Made by a program: the position numbers and the translations under genes. From Ascaris suum (Eukaryota; Nematoda; Chromadorea; Rhabditida; Ascarididae), in NCBI GenBank assembly GCA_013433145.1, contig CM024190.1, forward strand, positions 62,001 to 126,000: DNA of 64,000 nt, given 5' to 3'. The notes under the pieces were generated by a model that was given only the letters and a program-made list of their open reading frames with translations, did not search any database and was not told where the DNA came from. Shown piece by piece: positions 36,002 through 48,963 of this stretch. Positions within the stretch are counted from its first letter, which is position 1. Each line of letters starts with the position of its first letter.

Positions 36002-37531
36002 GCACTTCTACATGTTTGGAAGACTGCAGTCATCACTCCGTTACTGAAAAAGCCTCTTCCAGCCAGGATTCAGAGTTGCCGACCAGAGAGTATAATATCC
36101 TCGGTATGAAAGGTGATGGAAAGCATTATGAAGGACAGATTGCTTGACTATCTTCTCACCAGTATGCTTTCTTGCCCGGTCGACCAACTATTTCGTAGTT
36201 AATATCCTCGATGGTTGACTGGATTAACGCACTTCAACAGAAAACCCAAACTGATGTAGTTTGCAGTGACTGTGCTGCAGCCTTTGATGTTGCTTGCCAT
36301 GATAAGTTGCTGCACAGTTTGGAAGCTTCTGGCACCTGCGCCTTACTGAAAAAGTGCCTGAGGTGCTTCCTCCTCACCAACCGCTCCTTTACTGTAAAAG
36401 TAGGTAGTTCCCTCTCCGGTTACGCCATACAGTCAGCACTGTTCATCAGGGAAGTGTGCTCGGCCCACTGCTATTTGCATTGTACATAAATGATGTGTCT
36501 GATAATTTATCAACTGTGTGCAAATTGTACGCAAATGATTTGAAAATATGTTGCCTTTTGCTTGGCCTCGCTATTAATTTTCATATTTTCCAAGGTGATT
36601 TTGATCTTCGGCGGTTTTCGAAATCCTGGCAATTAGACGCCTCGCATGAGAAATGCCATGTTCTTCACATTATGTCCATAAATGGTTTCTGCAACTGCAT
36701 AACCAAGTTTTGCCGTCTGCGAATGGTGGGATCCGGGATCTGGGAGTCCACATTTCTTCAAATCTCCAGTGGAACATACATTGCGCAGATATTGCTGCAA
36801 AAGCGTTGAAGATGGACAAATGTATACTATGTGGTTTTGAACACAGGTTGAACATTATCGTAAAGCGTTTATTGTGTTTCGATGTCCCACTGTGGAATGC
36901 TGAACGCAAGTATGACACCTCGCCTTATGAGAAATGTAAAAATTGTTGAAAATGTCCAACAATATTATACTTGTATGGCATTCGGGAAAGTGTTTGCTGG
37001 CTTCTATAGACCTGATTATGAGACCAGGCTACGGATTTTTAATCTGGAACTCTTGAAGTATCGCCAACACAAGTTCGACCTAGCCCTGTGTCTGAAAATT
37101 ATCAAGGGTTTTTCGGATGTACATGAGGAAGGCCTACTCACACTTCTCGATCGTCGAGGACTTCGACTCCATCACCTTCGGCTACAGCGGAAAACATGCT
37201 CTGTGAATAGCTTTCAGCTTTCAGTTAAGCTTTGAGTTTGGAGCACAGAGTTGTTTGGATGTTTGTTATTTAGTTTCCTGTTTTGTAGAGTTGTTCAGTT
37301 GTTCTGTGTTTATGCAGCCTTACAGCTCAGTTTTCAGTGTATGCAGCTCAGCTCAATTTCCAGTTTATGTTTATGCAGAAAGGACAGCCTTCAGCTTTAC
37401 AGCTTTCAGTTAAGAGTTGTGCGTATTTGGAATAAACTTCTTCGTGAAATCGCTGAAGCACAAAACCTCTCTGCGTTTTTGAGTCGGCTCAAATCATCTG
37501 ATCTGAGAATAACTGGTTATTTGGTTTCCTG
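36002..37531 (+). pseudogene. Decayed LINE (non-LTR retrotransposon) reverse transcriptase relic, CR1/Jockey-like
   Basis: Intact, this would be the ORF2 protein that copies element RNA into DNA at a nick. Conserved blocks appear in the right order but in changing frames. Frame 2 carries WKTAVITPLLKK (36017-36052) and KVMESIMKDRLLDYL (36110 on), with a TGA at 36107-36109 between them. Frame 1 carries HQYAFLPGR (36157-36183), a TAG at 36196-36198, and motif A SDCAAAFD with its first Asp at 36268-36270. Frame 3 carries HQGSVLGPLLFALYIND (from 36444) and the catalytic box at 36528-36539, which reads YAND instead of YADD. Frame 2 resumes with RDLGV and LQWNIHCADIAAKAL, then frame 3 gives the C-terminal VENVQQYY, YETRLRI and, after an insertion, RVVRIWNKLL. 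At least four frame changes, two stops and the lost aspartate make it inactive. The 5' part, including any endonuclease, is missing or unrecognisable. Confidence 0.9.
37215..37414. mobile_element. Insertion inside the LINE relic flanked by 15-bp direct repeats
   Basis: The 15-base sequence CAGCTTTCAGTTAAG occurs at 37215-37229 and again at 37400-37414. Reverse-transcriptase C-terminal coding stops before the first copy (SFQL at about 37209) and resumes at the second (SFQLRVVRIW), so about 185-192 bases have been added. The added DNA has no open frame of note and is full of short words such as TTTATGCAG and CAGCTCAG. It could be a small non-autonomous insertion with target-site duplication, or a locally expanded repeat. 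The first copy also sits in a 7-bp AGCTTTC repeat, which favours slippage as an alternative. Confidence 0.55.
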
Positions 37532-37532
37532 A

Positions 37533-40500
37533 CTGCCTCATCCATGGTTCGATCATTCTTCGCTTTCCTTCTCTCTCTCAAATTTCTTAACAATTCACTT
37601 CATTTTACTCGCCTCTTTATCACGGTTATTTTTTTTAATTTTCGCCTTTGCGCTGTTCTTCAACTGCACTGGCTGATACAGTTCCGTGGTTCATAATCAT
37701 TCCTTACTTATTACTGTATATATTCTACTGCTAATTGCATTCTTCTTTGTTCTTAAATTTCATAAAGATCGATTGATGTGTAATTTTATTCCGTTCCCAT
37801 GCTAATGTTGGCTATGTTCATAGCGACACAAGGCAAAAGTACATCTCCTGTTTGAAGGAGTGGCTAGCGATGCCAGTCATATCGAGGAGCAGTTGGCCAA
37901 TCATAAGATGCTGCCGAATTGGCATAACCACTTCCGGGTGCCGCAAAAATTGAAATAATGGTGCATTTTATTCGAAAACCGAGCCATGTTAGCTCGACGG
38001 CACATCTACAGCGAATATACTCTAAATTCAACGTGCAGTTCTAGCAGCAGGTGAATTTTTCTTTATGCTCACGAATTCGGCTGGACTGCCTTACTTTCCA
38101 CATCCCCTTGTATGTTGGTTTTGTCTACTCAGGTGGGGCGAAACCTTTGAATACTGTTCGTGAAGAGGAACATTTTCTGCTATCCCTGCAGCGATATGCC
38201 TCTACTGTTAGGTGAATATCCGTAGGAATGATGGATGATTCATTGAGAGGACACTGCAGCCAACAGATTCCAAAAGACTTTATTAGATATCATTTCGTTC
38301 ACGCGATGTACGCTGAAAGAAAACTTTGCTCTCAGTTGTGCGTAGGATGAGCAACAGAGCAAACACAGTGTGTACAAACGCACTAATCGTTGCCGCCCGA
38401 AATTTGTTTATCACTCTATCCCCTGTCGCTGCATCTTCTCAACGCGCGTCGCTACCATTGCTACCGCCCGCTGATGAGTAGATGGCCTCGTTTGGATGGC
38501 CTAATATCATTAGGTTGGTCTTTCCAGACTTCTACCCTCGTCCTTGGCATTCGGTGTTGGCATGGATGGATAGGTCGAAAGCTTAAAATGGATGTATAGT
38601 TATGGAATGTCCACTTAGATCAAACTTTCATGCAAAGGGAACGAACAAGAGACAATCTGACTTCTAAGGAACTATCAAGGATAACGTTGCACATTCAGGA
38701 AATGGTTCGAAGGCCGTGAACATCTGATTGTCATTTGTGGCCAAAGACTTCTTGACTTTGCTTATCACATAAAGCTTCTATGAATTATTGTTTCATAGGT
38801 AGATGTGTGTTTCTCCATCTGGAGTCAACAGACAGTTGGAGAATTTCGGGGCATCATTGGCCTAAGATGTGCTTGATTTGTAGCGGTGGTGGTGAAGGAA
38901 TAATTTATAATGCCGAAACAACTTTCTTGATTTCTATTCCACTCTATTCTTCTCATAGATTTGCTCGTTTATTCATATAGCAGCAACCGCTTTTACTCGC
39001 ACAAATAATTTTTTGAAGAACACTATTTACAAATCTACTGTTTTCATTATTATTGGATGTAAAAATGACCTCAAAGCATCCGTCAGTATTGTTTTTGTGC
39101 GTTACTCAAGCTATCGAAACACGCTGACGCGGAAAGTGAATCACCCTTGGAATAAAGCCTAGAGATTATTTGAGGAAGGTTGACTTCGAGATAGCAGGCA
39201 CCAATAAGTGCCCTTGAAAAGAAAATCGCAAAGAACATAGCTCTCTTTTTTTAACCCGATTCGGCTGATGCTGCATCCACTTCGCGAACATTCTGCTGAA
39301 ATTTCACCATGCTCTGCGCGAAGTGGTGTTCTCGCATTGAAAGCTTCAAGAAATATCGCGTAAGCGTCTGTTTTCATGTAAATGCTCTTTTTTGATTCTA
39401 GTACAAGAAGTTCCATCAAACAATGGAGCATTCAGCTTGGTCTGTTAATTATGTCCTTGCAAACGTCTAAAGTAACTCCATTCAGATCTGTGAAAATATG
39501 TGCTTGCAGTTCCCTCTCGTTTTTGTCGTGGTCATTTGATCACATGAACATCGTTAGCGAAAATTCCAACAGTGGCGTGTTTTTGCTGCTGTAGTCATTC
39601 AGTCATTCATTCAACCATTTTATCCTGAAATGAATAAAAGTGCATAAAAATGGCCAAAAATAACAAAATATACGTGTGAGTAGACGTGTGATTGGCCGCA
39701 CTAACTAATCAACAGGTGACGTTTCCAACGCGACGGTGGTGAAAATTTTCAGCCTAAGGGTAAACCGGGACATATTTGTAGCAATGACAATATTTTCCGG
39801 TACTGCGTTCTCTAGGGTCGCAGTTCGAAGCTGAATGGACTGCAAGGACTTTTCGGTGGTACTTTTTATATTTCCAAATTATTAGGGGTGTGATCGTTCC
39901 ACCTTTGCTGGCACCTGCTTCAACAGATCATTGCAATCAATTCCGCTGAATTTTGAAACGATTTTAAAATAAAGAATTTTTCTATACTGACGGTTCTGGT
40001 GCTGAAAGTACTGTACGCTCTAAAACACTTCCAAAATGTTCTCCGTTCAAAGTGCTTGTTATTGGTATGGAGAACCATTCAGCGTATTCACTCTTTAGGG
40101 ATTCGGTTGGCCGAGCCAATGCAGTGGATGTAGTTTCAGCTGAAAACTACGTCGCTCGCTACAGGCAAAAAGTTCAGTTGAGGTGTTAAGCTAAAGTTTG
40201 CTTAAAAAAGATGTAGCATAAGGTTCTGAGTCCCACTGATTATGACCTCAGATAACACATGCAGTTTTAGGAGGCCAAGTGGCTCCCTCTCGCTAGTGTG
40301 GACCTCCACTTCCTCTTTTACCACTCTTTCCACAGGTTGTTTTTTTTTCTTCAATTGTTCTTGGTGTACACAGGAAGAGAGAGGTATCAGAGGTTTGCCG
40401 TATTAAGGCTTCCACCATTTTTGACTAACGTTTTGGCCTAATATCTTTGCGCTCCATATACGTGGGAATTCCAGGTGAGGGCAGATTTAAAGCTTGATGA

Positions 40501-40800
40501 TTCATCTAGCCGAAACGTTTCGCATTAAGCAGAGCTAGATCAGTTGTAGCCTTCAAATGTACATCTAGATCAGTTGTTCTGATAGATTGCCTGGTCATGT
40601 TCGATCATTTTGCTTAAACTTAATGTTGTGCTTGGTGAGATGACTCGTAGCAAGTGTTAACAGCGATTGGTAAACATTGTATGCGTGCTACACATTAAGG
40701 CCCTCCGCTTTCACTTTCATTGGAACATTGCGAACTTGCAGAGCTTAGTATTTTGATGCGGTTTGCTGTATGCCCTTACGCTTTTCTCAGGCTTCACTCC
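37533..40800. other. No gene seen; possible LINE 3' flank
   Basis: The bases after 37532 may include the element's 3' UTR, but no terminal poly-A or microsatellite tail marks its end. A 7-bp dyad lies at 40130-40136 with 40144-40150, and a 13-bp direct repeat at 40535-40547 and 40565-40577. No coding sequence is recognised. Confidence 0.4.
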
Positions 40801-40848
40801 TTCGTTCATAAAGAATCAGTTGAATTGCATATGCTATTTATGAACGAA
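40801..40848. repeat. Perfect 12-bp inverted repeat, 24-base loop
   Basis: TTCGTTCATAAA at 40801-40812 pairs perfectly with TTTATGAACGAA at 40837-40848, and the right arm is followed by a T-rich stretch. It is too short for a typical microRNA precursor. It may be a hairpin, a dimer-binding site or the ends of a tiny decayed element. Confidence 0.7.
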
Positions 40849-43800
40849 CCTTTTTCTTATCTCGAACTTTGACGATGCTGCTGTAGGCGTTGAAAGGAAC
40901 GCTCCGATTATGCCAAGCGTTGCTGAGTGCTAACGAATTACCTGAAATCTTTGATGGCTGCGATATCCCAGCATGGTGTGCCGCGTTATAAAAAAGATCA
41001 CTAAAACTTGACGATAGGATGAATTAGCGCTTTTTTTAAATGTGCTACAGATTGTTGGTCGTATGGTTTTTTCAAAATATGAAGCTCTCTTGTAGCAATA
41101 TAGATTTCTATGTTCGCGGAGTAGGAGCGGACGCACGAAATTAAATCATATTCTGTTCCCGCTCCGCTATGTTGGGCAAACGCAATGTTAAAAGGCACTC
41201 TTAAGACGAATGAAGGTCTTCATGATAGCCTGAAGGCATGTTGCATTTCGCATAGCGAGAAGACGTGGGTATATGTCGAAACCAATGGCCTTTCTATCAT
41301 TTCCTTGTGAAAATTGACTTTTACGCAGAGATGATCTGAGGGAGCTCTCGAACCTTAGCTTCGTTCAGAACATTGGGTTGGATATTATTTCTCGCTCGAC
41401 TTTTTCATTCTCCATGCATCTTTCTTAGAACGCGCATTCATGCAAAGAAAATTCGTATTTATTTGCTTGAGCTCTCAATCCGATGCCTAATAATGTTGTA
41501 TTTGCCTGACTGGTTAAACTAGCAGCGAATTTTCAGCCGCAATATTCTCCAAAATATACGTCCAACCATTGCATTTCAGCTTCCTCGTATTGCGATATTT
41601 TCTGTGCACTTAGTAGATGGGATCGGAATGGGGTGCAGTGCGCTGAGAGTTGTGAGTGAATAAAAACTGGGTTATTTATTATCCATCATAAAATTTATAG
41701 GAAATTTTGCCACTCTTCATAAACTCTCAACCTAGCGCTACTATTACGTTCCGTATTATCTACAGACATTTGCATTTCATTTCGTGTTAAAAGGTATGAT
41801 CGTTTACAATCGATACCTCCTCCTAATACACAGCACATAACGACATTCTGTCAATATCGTTCAGCCAATTTTTTTTGTCGTGGCGGCATTTACGGCTTTT
41901 ACAAACAATTAAGGAGATTGCCTTTTTTCGGTGCCATGCAATTCTTAATTTTGGAAATCGCAAGGTGATTCTATGAGCAAGAGGAGAGAAAATGAAGAGG
42001 ACAACGACGAACGAAGCAGCATGCAGCAGTGAGGAAAGGCTACTTCTGGAAAACGCGCTAACCTATTCCAACATTCGTTCCCTAACGTTCGTACCATCAG
42101 GTCATTAAATTAAATACTGAGCGCTTAGGCTTAAACGCTATATTGTCTTCTATGATGAACTGTATAGAGTGATTCCTCTGTTTAGCGTTGATTTCCTGTT
42201 ATAGTTGAAAAGCGATAAGTTTGTCTGTAATTTGCTTCTAACTGTGCTCCCTACAGGTTTTACCAACCAACCGTTGTAAGCCAGCGACTCCCACTATTTG
42301 CTCGAAGATGGAAAATACAAAAAGTGTGTGTAGTGTACAAGGTTTTGCCTTGGTTGCGTCACTAGCCTATTGTTGCAGCCTTTATCATTTTGCGCATTCC
42401 TAATTGTCGTTTTCCAACTATTTAGACACCCCACAACCAATATGTGACCGTGACCGTTACTAGTATAACAGAAGTGCACAGTTTTTGTTCATTGCATCTA
42501 GCCCACTATCTGCATGCCATTTTTCGCCTAAAACTTATAGCTTAAAATGTATTCACTTCTTGTACAGAGTTTCAGAAGTTTTGTCAACACTTTTTGTTGC
42601 ATAGGTTCTACAAAAGCAATTATTTTCATACCCTTCGTCTAAATTTCCCGCGAAGGCGCGGCCGCCATGCTTGAACACTGAAAACAAAAGTTTCCATCAT
42701 GGAAAATCCGAATTCAGCTAACATTCAAAGATATTTTAAGCGGACCTCATTAGAACTCAAATGATCCGGCTTTCCTCGCACACATCAATGTCATCGAAAT
42801 TTTAGTCGCAGTGCTACATGAATTATGAGAACATAATTTGGGGGGTGGCGATTCGTCAATAGCATGCTCTGCATGTAGGCTCAGATTTATGGTTGCGCGT
42901 TAAACCAGACGGCATTGAATTTCCCTTCACTTGCTTCGCTTCCGCCAATCAAATGCTCAGTTGGATTACTCGTACACAACAATTAGGCGTGGGCCATTGT
43001 TTTATGCTTATTGGTACTCACTTCGTTCGCAGCTTTTTCGGCACCACTTTTTGATTGTTGTGTCTCTGTGCGGCAGTACCTCCCTAATGTCGCCGCCTTC
43101 GATAGACGAGCGTGCATAGACGCTACGCTGTTCTGAATGTCGGTCAGTTCATACTCCTCATAAGTCTATGAATACGTGTTCTTTTCCTTATTTCGGTCCA
43201 GCACAAAACAATGTCCTCAAAACTTCTAGCACTATGTACAAGAAATGAGCAGGTTTCAAGAGGAAGTTTATGATAGCTTATTCATTTGTATTACTCATAC
43301 ACGGGAGCTGTAGAGTCGATGAATGGGAGAGCCGAATTGCTATTCTGTATGCTATTCTGATTTCTCTCTTCCATTATTCCATCCAGTGGCATTGAATGGA
43401 AGCATCCACAGCGCTTCATCTACCTTGAGCGGAAAAGAAATGCAAAATAAAACTCAAAGGTTCGTATGTGCTCCCTGCCTTTCGTACGAAAAAGTCTGGC
43501 GTGTCTTCACTGATTTGTCGCGGCGTAAGTTCTTCTTTGTTAATGTAGGTTTCTATGTTATTCCAAAGGGTGACTTTACGCTGAAGATGATGAGGTGTTT
43601 GCCAAAAAGACAACTTCACTTCTAGAGCTCACCGTAGCCACTGGCATCAGCTGCGGGAGCTCTTTCCTCCTTTGGCCTCCTGCAGCAGGTGTTTCCTAAT
43701 AGGGACGCTCTACTCAAAAGAGTAATCGTACTATGCCGTAGGAAAAGCCTTTCAAATTTGAATTGAAGGAGAAAGAAGAGATCGGTTAAGTTTGGCTGTT

Positions 43801-46800
43801 AAATTTCTTTGTGGCGAAACAATGCTTTAGTCAGTCAACCAGCCACATCCGCGGATCGTATGAACGAACCAACAAGCATATGGTGGATTTATAGAAAGAA
43901 GTCGTCCGGTTTAGAAGCAATTAACTTTTTTGCTGTAGGAATAACGCTGTAAGAAGCGCCTTTTTACACTTGCCATATCCTCTCAATGAACAACTATTGA
44001 GTCATAGAGTTCACCCATCTCACTTTCTTCCTTGTGCGCCGTTCTATTATCACAGTCTGTGAGGTATTTCGCTTTCGTTTCACCCTAACGGTTGTGACGC
44101 AATTCACACATACTACTGTTATCGGCACCGTTGATCAGAGTGTCAACTAGTAAACATTTCTTCATTTTTGATAAGCCTATCAGCTCCATAATCCAGATGA
44201 TTGAAATCTCTGTTTTATCTTGCTTGGATGCGCCAGCCGTCTGGACAGCCATTCCTTACATTATTAAAGCGGAAATGCACTTTAGATGAAGTTAAATTTT
44301 TTCGACAAAACCTTATTTCAATGGGATCACATATTTACAGACTTTTTTTTTCTTCTGCGTATCATCCAGTCCCCAATTTTGAGCATTGAGTTTGCATCGG
44401 TGGCATTTATGCATTGCATTTAGTGCTGAAAGTACAAAATACCCACAATTAAATGAGCGGATGTATCTTATTGAGCAGGTGCCGTCCAAGGAAAGGCTTC
44501 CATGCCTACGCACCTTAAAAATTTGCCACTACCTAACGCGCATTTCCCTGATATTCTTTGAAAACCATCTCACAAGTCACAGGTTCGCATCAATTCTTGT
44601 CACATTCTTGTCACTCTCCTGATGGAAATAAGCAAGGATAGCTTCATTTCCCTCGAGATCCTCATCAGTTGGTCGTGTAGCTTTGTCATCGAAAGCAATT
44701 TTTCTACTTAAGTTGTTGTTCATTTCAATTCCAGATCAAACTGAGTTAAAAGGAAACCTCATCGAGGTGAAAAAAATTCCAGTGGTAGTATGGGTGGAAT
44801 TCTGATACTTGTGGATAGTGGGAAGCAAAACTACTTAAGCGATCATCCAAGTTGCTAAACGAATTTAAGAAATGCCTCTGGGAGCCCCCAGTTGTCTGAT
44901 AAGGGTCAGAGCTAATAACCTGGAGTTCAACGAAACTGAGAGCACATGAAGTGTCAATTTTTGCTGGTACTACAAAAAATATGGCAGGTTCATGTCCAAC
45001 GTCTATGCGACCAAATAGTCACCGTTTTGCTGAACTGATCAAAACCATTGCGAATATCGCAAATGACGAGTTGATTAGGTGAAATTGCGTTGCACATCGT
45101 TTAAAAGACAAAAAATGCGCAAAATAAGTTATGCCCAAAATGCGTCTGTTAGAAGAACAAGGCTCTTTAAATAGTTTTGTTTGAAACATCTAAGCTGAAT
45201 GCTTCAGAGGTCCTGACATGCAACAACGAAACTTTCATGTTTAGTTCCCTTTCATGTGGGCATGAAATGTTTGTATTTATCCGGTTTAAAACTTTTCAGC
45301 ACGCTAATAGTATGTAGGGTTGCACGATAATGTATAAGAGTGGGCGCATAATACTATCCACAGCAATTTTAGGCGCAGCGTTGAACAATCATTCGCATGT
45401 AGTGAAAACGCTTTCAGACCCTTTTTTGCGATGTTTCGTTTGCGCTGGTGTAAAAACGCGCGTAGTGAAGATGCTGCATTTTGTTGCAGCTTGCATGATT
45501 GTGACCTCTCGAATTACTGCACTGAGTTTTATGCGTGCTGTCATTCGAAAGTCACCGTTTTCCGCGATGCTGGCAAGTGTCCTATTATATGAACTCTGTT
45601 TTTTTCGTTTTCTTTGCCCTTTGGTTTGGTGTATAATGCAGCTTATTGCAAGCCTAGTTTGCTGCAGACTACCTCATGTGGCGTTGGATTTCGACCGATT
45701 ATATCTCTGAAAGTTGGTGCCAAAGGCCCTGTCGAACACAACTTTCATAGGTATTGTCAAACTCTTCCTAACGACTGGCACCTACAAGAAGTAGTTTACC
45801 CATCTTCAGCTATTAATATAATGGCAAGAATATTTCACGGATAAATTTCTACTCGAGAACTTGGAAACTGCACGTCGTTCCACTCGAGTACAGTTAAATA
45901 CAGTGCTGTTAGGAAACCAAAAAGTTTAAGACGTGTAGCCAGTGCGGTTATGGGTACACCCAACACAGGATGTCTTCAGACGTGAAATCGAACATAAGAA
46001 GGTAAAATCAAAATACAAATAAAACAAATTAGTAAATGGAAATTCGATGTGCGTATAGGTGATCCACCGTTACAGTGGCCTTCATTGCTTGGTTATTTGG
46101 GAAAATAGAATGAACATTGAGTTTCTACATACTAGGTGAACTCTTTGAAGTTTATACAGCGTGACGTCTTGGAGATCAGGAACACTATCCCTTTGGATCT
46201 TTCTTTGCAGTTGAATTGCAAAGCCGTTTTATGCATAGTTTGCAGATAGACACGTCGCATCAATTATATTTCGATACACCAGCAGAACAAGTTTTCGTTA
46301 TACGGTTGGTTTCACTTAGGCCACTGTTTTTGCTGGGTACTTAATAGTGTCCGCTTTATTTTTTACATTTATTTCCTGAATCAGATCAGTATTTTTCTCC
46401 TCCTGCCATAATCAATCGGTATCTTCTAAAAGCAGCTAAGTTCAAGTACGACGTTCATCATCGGCAGAGTTCAAAGTGGGGAAGTAATGAAGAGGCAAGG
46501 GGATTTATATTGTTTCACTGTAGGATTATTTTGAAACGAGAGTACCAACAGGATCGGGACCGCATGCTACTTTTAGGCACTTTTCGGCCGGTCCAATTTC
46601 TCCCTCCCCTCTCCACCCCTATTGTCAAAAACGATGCCTATCGGGAGAGCATTTGATCAAATTCGTCTCTTAATCCAACACTACGTTACTTCCATAGTCA
46701 ATAGTGAGATTCCAAAAAGGGCTATGAGATGTTATCCAGTACTTGTTTCTTCCAATATTAGCAATTCCTAAGTCTAGCTGTTGAAGACGCGTAAAAATGA

Positions 46801-48185
46801 AAATGAAGAACTGTCAGGGATATTGTGAAGAACAAAATACTGTCAGGGAAAAAGAAGATGCGTATGAAAACTGCGCAGGAACAACTCTTCTATAACCGGA
46901 CATGTCTTTGCATTGTTCAAGGCACGTTTTCATGAACGCAGGGAGTAGACATCTATTTTAGCCACAATGATATCAACATTTAATTTAGTAGCAGTTGCAG
47001 CTGCCGTCTCGATTAAGTGGCAGCCTCTGTACCGTTCTTGTTAGTAGCATTACACTTTTTCTGTGGAGTAAACGTGGTAGCAGCCGTCGTCAGTTACTTA
47101 GAGCCGTCTGTTTAGTACCATCCATCTGTTCCCTTATTACCACCACTGAACGGAACTGATGTGAATTTGTTTCATCATGGCTATATGGTTTCTAACTCTC
47201 ACATCAGTAAGCTATCACCACAGATTCATTTTTTTACCCCCTGAGAAATAGTGAGCTTTGATGCATTCTATGCATATTTTTTCGAACTGTTTCCTGATCC
47301 TCATTTCCGCGTTATGTCTCGTGCTATTCCTGTCCTCTCAGCCATAGTTATTTCGAATAGTGGGATATTTTAGGTCCTTGCCAAGCCTCACTGAATGGGC
47401 TGAATGACCTACCAACTGGTCATTGCTTTAAACACGTCCCACCATTGTGCGGCTTTAAGAATGGTTACATCGTTCATTTTCACCCCTGCCATTTCTATTT
47501 CTGCCACTCGCTTTCCACAGGTTATTTGCTTGTTGCTACTGAACAAAAATGTTTTGACAACCAGTTTCATTCTCTCGAGTTCCTAGAGACAAAGATGAAA
47601 CAGTAATGGTAATGGTATCTGGCCTTAAGAGAGTTAAGAATAAAATGAAAGTGCCAAATTTCCAACTTTTACTGTTTTTTTATTCACAGTTGACCACCGA
47701 GTTCATAGCACAATTATGGCGTTCTGTTATATTTAGTAGCACCACGAAGGCCACACGTTGGATGTTCATTAGCTTATTTATTTCATCACTTACTTTGTTC
47801 GTAGTTAATATAGTGGACGTCTTGTGAAATACAGGTTGGAAATCTTGTGAAAGAACAATAACAGCTAAGTGGTGTCCTTCACGTACACGCTTGTTACAGG
47901 GTGTGGCATGTACGAAAGACATGAATTTGGTTATGACTTTTAATTCAACAGTATTTTTTACTGTTTAGATTATAGTTTCAATGTTCATTTCATTATAATA
48001 CTCTGAAGATTTGTCTTCCTGCAAAATGCACTTGATAACCACGCGGAGTCGCTTCATAGATTAGCATTCTGCCAATTTCACCATCTAGTAACTAATCCCT
48101 CGGACACCAGCCGATTCCCTAAACGACATTTTACACATAAAATTCCACGGAGACTTAAATCTAGTTCATTTCCTGCTCACCACAG
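40849..48185. other. No gene seen
   Basis: The largest frame is 126 codons at 45330-45710 (+), Cys/Leu/Phe-rich and unrecognised. From 45845 to 47403 no frame of 60 codons is present on either strand. A moderately C-rich patch lies at 46602-46619. No RNA gene or element remnant was noticed. Confidence 0.4.
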
Positions 48186-48402
48186 GTGTTTACTTTCATT
48201 GGAGCTGCATGAGTTTCGAGGTTTTCAACACGAATCGATTATTGCTGATGCTGTGATTGCTGCTAAACAGGTGCATGTGCTTTCGACCTCGATTATGACT
48301 GCTGCGGCGCAAACGAAACTGTGTAAACGAAGAACTATCGGCCCTTATCGATTGATTGCGGCCTCTGTAGCGCCATCGAGCTGCTTACCGTCGTTGATTT
48401 AG
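48186..48402 (+). other. Coding-like open segment with splice-like ends, unrecognised
   Basis: An acceptor-like CTCACCACAG ends at 48185 and the frame is open to a TAG at 48400-48402. An internal donor-like CAG/GTGCAT at 48270/48271 lies at a codon boundary, so it could also be an exon of about 85 bases. Composition is rich in Ala, Ile, Val and Thr and less AT-biased than the flanks. Joining it in phase to the next candidate at 48615 does not work with the sites seen, so the two are not shown to belong together. Confidence 0.15.
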
Positions 48403-48614
48403 TCACAGTGGTCGTTTAGTAAAAGCCGTCGGAAGTATTTTTTGGTCGTGGTGTGAGCATTGGAAGGAATAAGCACTAAAACCATTAGCCTCCAGCTGGC
48501 CGATATTTTTCATCTTGCCATACATCCTAAGACAGACGCCAAATTAAGAAGGCCTTTCTTCGACTAGAACAGGAAGAGCTAAAGGCTCGAAACTGCATTC
48601 ATTGTTCTCATCAG

Positions 48615-48846
48615 CATACCTAGAGCTACCGCAAGAAAAGTTCGGAAATTCGTTCTTTTTGTGTCGAAGCAATGTGTCACAATCAACTAAAAAACTCGTC
48701 TGTTATGGCATTCGAGATCGCATATGCAATGGAGTGCAAAGTAGTATGAGGAATCGCCTTAAAAAGGCGAGTAGCAGAAATGCCGTGCTTATGCGCGTAC
48801 CTGACAGCAAAATCATTTCCTTTCGACCTTTATTAAGGACTCACAG
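48615..48846 (+). other. Splice-bounded open segment, possible internal exon, unrecognised
   Basis: The acceptor TGTTCTCATCAG ends at 48614 and a donor-like CACAG/GTGACC follows 48846. The frame beginning at 48617 is open for 76 codons across the whole interval. The product would be basic (many Arg, Lys and Ser) with a few Cys. No family is recognised. This is one of the better-bounded exon candidates, but no partner exon in phase was identified. Confidence 0.18.
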
Positions 48847-48963
48847 GTGACCTCTTTCTTCACGCTATAGAGATGACATTAGGTAGAAGTCATTGATTTA
48901 TCAGCTTTGCGTTCCATTTCATAAGACATTGCACGGCATCGTGAGCATGGCAGGTTTATGAAG

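Noticed and set aside
38347..38481. 44-codon + frame with Ala/Pro/Leu-rich composition
   Set aside because: It is short, without splice sites or homology, and falls within chance expectation.
40108..40125. TTGGCCGAGCC, another tRNA A-box-like word
   Set aside because: No B box and no cloverleaf. The word is explained by a small local dyad.
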